From Chrysophaeum taylorii (taxonomy: Eukaryota; Sar; Pelagophyceae; Pelagomonadales; Pelagomonadaceae), in the NCBI GenBank assembly GCA_029834535.1, contig JAQMWT010000523.1, forward strand, positions 248,001 through 312,000: 64,000 bases of DNA. The letters are read 5' to 3'. Positions 59,489-64,000 of this stretch are shown here, piece after piece. Below the pieces are notes generated by a model. The model was not told where the DNA came from, searched no databases, and was given only the letters and a program-made list of their open reading frames with translations. Position numbers and translations under genes: made by a program. Position 1 is the stretch's first letter, and each line of letters opens with the position of its first letter.

Positions 59489-62464
59489 ATGGGTAGTAAC
59501 GACATGGCGGCGACGGCTGCCACCAAGGCCAAAGTCGATGAGCTCGCGAGGTTGTTCGCTGGGGGTTGGCGGCTCGTTGAGTCGCGCGGGCGCGCCGGCG
59601 ACGTCGCCTCGACGGGCTATGGACTCCAACGGCACATTTATTATTCCCCTGGCTCCGAGACACAGATGCACCTGTCCTTTCACCGAGATGCGCTAGAAGT
59701 GTCCGAGGTCTTTTGCGACGCGACCATCATGCACAAGCCAATCCCGCTTTTCAACGGCCGGACCGTTGTCGAGGGCTTCCGCGGCGACGACTTTAAGCTC
59801 GCGGGCAACGTCGAGGACGAAAACGTTATTCTAGTCTCGACGTCGCGCGTCCAAGCTACGCCGCCGCAAACTAGCGTGATACGGTTTGCCCTCCACGACA
59901 GCGGTGGCAGGCTCGGCATCGACGCGTACGTCAACCGCGTCCTGGTGCTTTCCGAGACGTGGGAGCGCGCGCCGAGCGTCGTCGAGCTCGCGCCAGTCCT
60001 CCCGCGCCACCTCCAACACGTGCCGACGATGGCTTCCAAGAGGCGGGTCTGGGTACCGTACGTCGAGGATCGCCTTGTTGTTGCGAGCGGGGGGGCGCTG
60101 TTCGTGCTTGATCTCGGGGTCAGCAGCCGCGGGTCGCGAGTTGTTCTCAGAAAACACTACTCGGAGTTCGTGTCGCTCCATTGGAAGCTCCGTCTCCTCT
60201 TCGATCAGATCGAAGACTTTGCGCTGCCACGCCGCGTCGTTCGCGGCACCTCGCGCGCCGACGCTCTCGAGGCAAGGCGCGTGCTCCTCGACGCCTTTAT
60301 CGCCTGCGTCATGCGACTCACGCCGCTCCCGGCTGCTTTCGTGCGCTTCGTCTCGACCCCGACGCCCGCGCAGCGCGGCCATCCGGGCGCGGAAGTGCCA
60401 CGAGCTTCCCCGCCCGCGCAGCCGCCGCTCTGGACGCACGTCTACGACACCGTCTTTGGGGGTGCTGGACCCCCAAACAAGATGGGCGGCAAGACGGTCC
60501 CGACCAACGGTCGCAAACGGCGATCCGTCTCTTTTGGCGGCAAGCTCGCGAACACCGTCGCGGCATGCTTGCAGGCGCGGGCGCTCAGCGCGCAGGTCGA
60601 GCACACGGGCTATCACGGCCGCCACGCGCTCTATCGTCTCCGAATATCGCTTCCCAGCAACGACGACGGACGCGACGACGACGTAAAGTGCGAGGCCGCG
60701 CGGATAGACGCCGACGCCCCGCTGGTGCTCGCGCGGGACGCGACCGACAACGCCGATTCGTCGCGACGGACTTCGGCGCGGCCACCAATCAACCCCCAGA
60801 TTTCGTCGTCGTCGTCGCGAACCGTCGAGACCGCGAGCATGAGGTTCAAGCAGTTCGCCAAGATCCATCAGTTTCTGGTCAAAAGCACGTGCTCTAAAGA
60901 CGCCGCGGGCGTGCTTACGACCTACTTTGACGGCCTGTCGCGGCTCGCGGGCCCGAGGTCAGCGTGGCTTTCCATGCGCGTCGATACCGAGGTTGTTGAG
61001 GCGCGCGCGCGCGGCTTGTCCGTGTACTTCCGCGACGTCTTTCGGTCGCAGTACAACAAACTGAGCGCTAAGGGCAAGCTCGATCTCTTCGACCTCCTCC
61101 ACATCCCCACGACCGAGGCGCTCCGCCTCATCTCCGGCGACCTCGCGTACGCCACCGCCACGCAAGATGACCTCGACGACGACGACGACGTCGCCAAGCC
61201 CATGATGATGATCTTGCGCCGCCGCGACGGTCCCGCCGCTGCCGCGGCCACCGCCGCGAGTCCCACGTCGTCCTCCGTCGTTTCCCGCAAGACTCTCGCG
61301 CTCGCGACCTTCGAGCTCCTCTGCCGCCACAACGACCTCGAGGCTGCCAAGGTGCCGTCCGCAGAAAAGCAACGAAAACAAGCTGGCGACGTTCCGCGGC
61401 GGCGGCAGTTGTCTCGCCCGTCGTCCGAGTCGTCGTTGGGCAAGCGGACCCCCGCTCGCCTCCACTTCGATCTCGCCGCGATCACGGGGCTCGTCGATGG
61501 CGTGCGTCGATTGTCGGTCACCTGTTGCTTTGGCCACGAGGAGGTCAGCATCCCAACCGTCGAGGTGGTCGCTGGAACGTGCGACTGGGATATCCCGGAG
61601 CGCGTGAGTTTCGACGTCAATCCCTGGGATCCGGACGACGAGGACTTCTTCGACGACGACGACGACGTCGTCCAGGCGGTCGTCGGCTCGGCCGTACCTG
61701 CTCACCTCCAGGAGGAGGAGGAGGAGGAGGAGGTGAACGCCACCAAGGCGCGCCTGCTCGGCGCCAAGACGAGGTCGGGACTCAAGGACAAACTCGTTCT
61801 CCTGATCGAAGCGACCGCCGACGACGGCGAGTCCCCGACCCAATGCTGCGCAGTTGCGACCGTCGCGTACCCCCTCGATTCCAAGCGAAGGGACGTCCGC
61901 CTCGTCGCGTTCGACGAAGAAGATTTTGAGACCGGGACCACCGTCCGCGGCTCCGTCTCGGCCGAGCCGGCGAACGACTTCAACTGCCTCCTCGTCTACC
62001 AGGAGCGCATTGATCGGTCTTTCGTTGCGTGCATCGCTGCCGAGGCCTACGACTGCTCTTGCCATGAGGACGACGTCGAGGGAACCGACGACGACCCTTC
62101 GTGGCGCCACGTGGGCTGCGTCGCAACTCCCGACCTCGGACAAGCCATGACCATGAAAAAAAACGAGATCTGGACCTCCCTGACTTTGCAGCATTCCAAC
62201 ATCTATGGCGATGGCGACGCCGTCCTCGACGGCTGGCACCTCTGCGAGCCGCGGTGGCTCTACGCGAGCACCATTGACGCAAAAAAGTGGGTTTTGTATC
62301 CGGAGCCGCACCACGAGTACCGCCGTCAGTTGTGGTGCCAGGCCGCGCCCCCGGACCAGCGAACGCATATCAGGCGCCTCTGGCTGAGATCCGTCGACCA
62401 CATCCCCGGAATTCGCGCGATGACTGACATGGCGATGGCCCCTCGGGCTCCAACCTGCTGGTGA
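59489..62464 (+). CDS. Multidomain PX protein with lipocalin-like N-terminus
   Basis: 991 residues, single exon. Residues about 20-165 have the strand pattern of a lipocalin/FABP-like lipid-binding barrel (FAGGWRLVESRG ... GRLGIDAYVNRVLVLSETWE). Residues about 200-300 form a PX domain: RVVLRKHYSEFVSLHWKLRL, with the basic R-K-H-Y-SEF phosphoinositide-binding patch, and a closing helix with FVRFVS. A second, more diverged PX-like unit spans about 365-530 (FKQFAKIHQFLVKS ... LSVYFRDVF). Residues about 640-830 may be a C2-like beta-sandwich. Asp-rich and Glu-rich runs interrupt it. Likely a membrane-trafficking or lipid-transfer protein recruited by phosphoinositides. The lipocalin-like and C2-like calls are weaker than the first PX. 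Confidence 0.65.
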   Translation: MGSNDMAATAATKAKVDELARLFAGGWRLVESRGRAGDVASTGYGLQRHIYYSPGSETQMHLSFHRDALEVSEVFCDATIMHKPIPLFNGRTVVEGFRGDDFKLAGNVEDENVILVSTSRVQATPPQTSVIRFALHDSGGRLGIDAYVNRVLVLSETWERAPSVVELAPVLPRHLQHVPTMASKRRVWVPYVEDRLVVASGGALFVLDLGVSSRGSRVVLRKHYSEFVSLHWKLRLLFDQIEDFALPRRVVRGTSRADALEARRVLLDAFIACVMRLTPLPAAFVRFVSTPTPAQRGHPGAEVPRASPPAQPPLWTHVYDTVFGGAGPPNKMGGKTVPTNGRKRRSVSFGGKLANTVAACLQARALSAQVEHTGYHGRHALYRLRISLPSNDDGRDDDVKCEAARIDADAPLVLARDATDNADSSRRTSARPPINPQISSSSSRTVETASMRFKQFAKIHQFLVKSTCSKDAAGVLTTYFDGLSRLAGPRSAWLSMRVDTEVVEARARGLSVYFRDVFRSQYNKLSAKGKLDLFDLLHIPTTEALRLISGDLAYATATQDDLDDDDDVAKPMMMILRRRDGPAAAAATAASPTSSSVVSRKTLALATFELLCRHNDLEAAKVPSAEKQRKQAGDVPRRRQLSRPSSESSLGKRTPARLHFDLAAITGLVDGVRRLSVTCCFGHEEVSIPTVEVVAGTCDWDIPERVSFDVNPWDPDDEDFFDDDDDVVQAVVGSAVPAHLQEEEEEEEVNATKARLLGAKTRSGLKDKLVLLIEATADDGESPTQCCAVATVAYPLDSKRRDVRLVAFDEEDFETGTTVRGSVSAEPANDFNCLLVYQERIDRSFVACIAAEAYDCSCHEDDVEGTDDDPSWRHVGCVATPDLGQAMTMKKNEIWTSLTLQHSNIYGDGDAVLDGWHLCEPRWLYASTIDAKKWVLYPEPHHEYRRQLWCQAAPPDQRTHIRRLWLRSVDHIPGIRAMTDMAMAPRAPTCW

Positions 62465-62543
62465 GACATAGCTGTTGTTGTTGGGGTTGTTTTTTTTTTC
62501 CCCCACCCCGCAACAAAAAATACGCGTGCCGACGACGACGGGG

Positions 62544-62574
<31 letters not shown>

Positions 62575-62858
62575 GAGTGCGTACGCTCGTGCCAAACCGC
62601 CCCGGCCTCTTCTCCTTGACAGGAGAAAACTCGGCAGCAGCCCCGCATGCTGGAGGTGGGTATTCCATCCATATTCCCCCTCCTCGGAGGTTCGGTTTTT
62701 TTGTAAAAATACTACTAAAGTTATTATTGTGGATTAATCAAGATGGAAAATGGTTCGCGCATTATTTATTCATCCCGACGTCGCTCCGGTGGTGGTGGTG
62801 GTGGTGGTGTTGTGCGCGGAAAAAATGTGGAGAAGACGAGGATACGTAGTAGTCGGCG
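62465..62858. other. Convergent 3' spacer
   Basis: Between two convergent genes. Contains a CAA trinucleotide tract (about 62546-62574) and a GGT-rich run (about 62790-62806). No gene or RNA seen. Confidence 0.5.
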
Positions 62859-63995
62859 CTAGCGCCTGGCAGCCGCGCCGGCCGCGCCCGTGCGTCTTCG
62901 AGCCATTTTCTTCGAGCGAAGCTTGCGCGGCGGCTCCTCCTCCGTCTCTGGTGGTGGTGGTTGGTGATTTCCGCCGTCGTCGTTTTCATCATTATCGTGG
63001 TCGTCCTCGTCTCGTACGCGACGACGGCGCTTGCGAGAGGCTCGAGCGAGCCGCCCGTCGTCCTCCCCGTCTTTGTTTTCTTCTTCTTGGGTAACGGTCG
63101 GCAGAGTTCTGGCCGTCGCGGCGGCCGCGAGAAGGGCGCCGCAGATGCGCGAGGCCGTGTTCGAGTATTGCGTGCCCGGTCCGTTGTAGGCGTCGCAGTT
63201 GGTTACGAGGCGCTTCGCGTCGCCTTCGAAAGCCTTTACGTGACGGTAGTAATTGTTGACGAGGCGGTCGCGGATGAGGCGGAGCTCTACGGGTGCGGGT
63301 ATTTTGGCGAGGTAGGCGGTAGCGACGTCCGGAAAGCGCTCGACGACCGGTTCCCGGAAGTCGTCGTGGTACATGACTTTGTCGACGGCGGAAACGAGGG
63401 CTTGGACGACCTCGGCTCCGAGAGACGAGACTTCGACGTCGACGTCGACTCCGACTCCGACTCCGACGTCGACTCCGACTCCGACGTCGACGTCGACTCC
63501 GACTCCGACTCCGAGTCCGACTCCTTCTTCCTCTATTGGCTCGAGCTCCCAGGGAGAACACTTTTCGCGCGAATCGTCGTCCATGACGATTTCGAGCTTC
63601 TCCCACGTCGAGGCAGCGGGGGCTTCGCGTCCGTCCGGATCCCATAACAACGACGGCGAATTTTCGGCACCAGCGAGAAGCGTCGGCGAGGGGTGTCCCG
63701 GACGGAGGGAAGCGGCCGCAATTCGTCCCGCGTAGCGAGTCGCGAAGGAGCCCTCGACCATAGCGAGGGCCGCGCGCGCGTCTTCTCCGTACAAGTCTCG
63801 GCGTCGCATCGCGCGTTCGTATTTTGAACGAAGGACGAGAAAGTCGGCCGCGTCGCAGCGCCGGAACGCGAGGCGGATCTCGACCTCGGGGTGTTGCCGA
63901 GTGCTGCGACGGCCGGCGAGGTCGTCCAGGACCCGCAGGGCCTCTTGTACGGTCGAAAATTCGAAACAGAGGGGATCTGCGACGTCCGAAGCCAC
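62859..63995 (-). CDS. BRWD/PHIP-type protein, C-terminal part with bromodomain (partial)
   Basis: Window-edge fragment of at least 378 residues; the Met at 63995 is probably internal and the usual N-terminal WD40 repeats would lie beyond 64000. Residues about 38-155 match the cryptic Tudor-like region of BRWD proteins: DFLVLRSKYERAMRRRDLYG, then SPSLLWDPDG and SPWELEPIEE. Residues about 192-292 form a bromodomain: PAPVELRLIRDRLVNNYYRH and CDAYNGPGTQYSNTAS with the acetyl-lysine-binding Asn at 271. Between them a Gly/Val/Asp repeat (157-189) comes from an 18-bp-type minisatellite at about 63429-63527. The tail is acidic with basic nuclear-localisation-like runs (RKRRRR, RKLRSKK). Expected to be a nuclear chromatin reader. 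Confidence 0.8.
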   Translation of the reverse strand: MASDVADPLCFEFSTVQEALRVLDDLAGRRSTRQHPEVEIRLAFRRCDAADFLVLRSKYERAMRRRDLYGEDARAALAMVEGSFATRYAGRIAAASLRPGHPSPTLLAGAENSPSLLWDPDGREAPAASTWEKLEIVMDDDSREKCSPWELEPIEEEGVGLGVGVGVDVDVGVGVDVGVGVGVDVDVEVSSLGAEVVQALVSAVDKVMYHDDFREPVVERFPDVATAYLAKIPAPVELRLIRDRLVNNYYRHVKAFEGDAKRLVTNCDAYNGPGTQYSNTASRICGALLAAAATARTLPTVTQEEENKDGEDDGRLARASRKRRRRVRDEDDHDNDENDDGGNHQPPPPETEEEPPRKLRSKKMARRRTGAAGAAARR

Positions 63996-64000
63996 GCCCG

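Noticed and set aside
60959-62668. 569-codon minus-strand ORF opposite the PX-domain gene
   Set aside because: Val/Arg/Gly-rich antisense shadow; the sense strand has the PX signature and normal codon pattern.
1-64000. tRNA, rRNA and CRISPR arrays
   Set aside because: No clear tRNA arms, rRNA blocks or regularly spaced direct repeats with unique spacers were seen on either strand by eye; a covariance-model scan would be the decisive test.

Overview
The window looks like nuclear DNA of a unicellular eukaryote, most likely a GC-rich stramenopile alga of pelagophyte type. That is inference. The support is: GC-rich genes packed 20-500 bp apart, often head to head; very short introns (41-61 nt) with clear splice sites; organelle- and flagellum-related genes (RAP-domain protein, Kintoun-like dynein assembly factor); and several transposon classes typical of eukaryotes. 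There are no operons, tRNAs, rRNAs or CRISPR arrays that I could find.

Layout. 1-2.0 kb: a proline-rich unknown ORF on the minus strand. 2.36-3.61 kb: copy 1 of a dispersed repeat carrying a ruined Pif1-type (Helitron-like) helicase C-terminus. 3.7-12.8 kb: a local cytochrome P450 array with two intact genes, two pseudogenes, and wrecks of a small coiled-coil gene that was duplicated with them; a hAT-like non-autonomous element and a perfect hairpin lie in the spacers. 12.9-14.4 kb: a Cys-rich single-pass membrane protein. 14.5-15.5 kb: a dispersed repeat fragment and a doubtful ORF. 15.7-27.2 kb: an old, broken, unusually long Copia-type LTR retrotransposon, visibly richer in A+T than its surroundings. 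27.2-29.36 kb: a patchwork of repeats ending in copy 2 of the Pif1/Helitron-like repeat, which stops 20 bp before a secreted esterase gene. 31.9-38.1 kb: a gene-dense block (GNAT-like protein, small mitochondrial-type protein, unknown protein, RAP-domain protein). 38.2-42.7 kb: a repeat island (LINE tail, two repeat-B copies, copy 3 of the Pif1/Helitron-like repeat, HTH-like ORF debris). 43.1-48.6 kb: two spliced paralogues of a secreted Cys-rich, Thr/Pro-rich protein, with a decayed DDE transposase between them. 50.1-64 kb: a second gene-dense block (carbohydrate sulfotransferase, glycosyltransferase-like protein, Kintoun-like protein, two unknowns, a zinc-finger protein, a second sulfotransferase-like protein, a PX-domain protein, and the C-terminal part of a BRWD/PHIP-type bromodomain protein running off the right edge).

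How the genes fit together. The neighbours do not form one pathway. The glycosyltransferase-like and sulfotransferase genes at 50-52.7 kb are adjacent on one strand and could act on the same secreted glycan; the two Cys-rich secreted proteins and the membrane protein also point to cell-surface investment. The P450 array is a birth-and-death family in progress. Intron models were read directly from splice sites and conserved protein phase; none was checked against transcripts.
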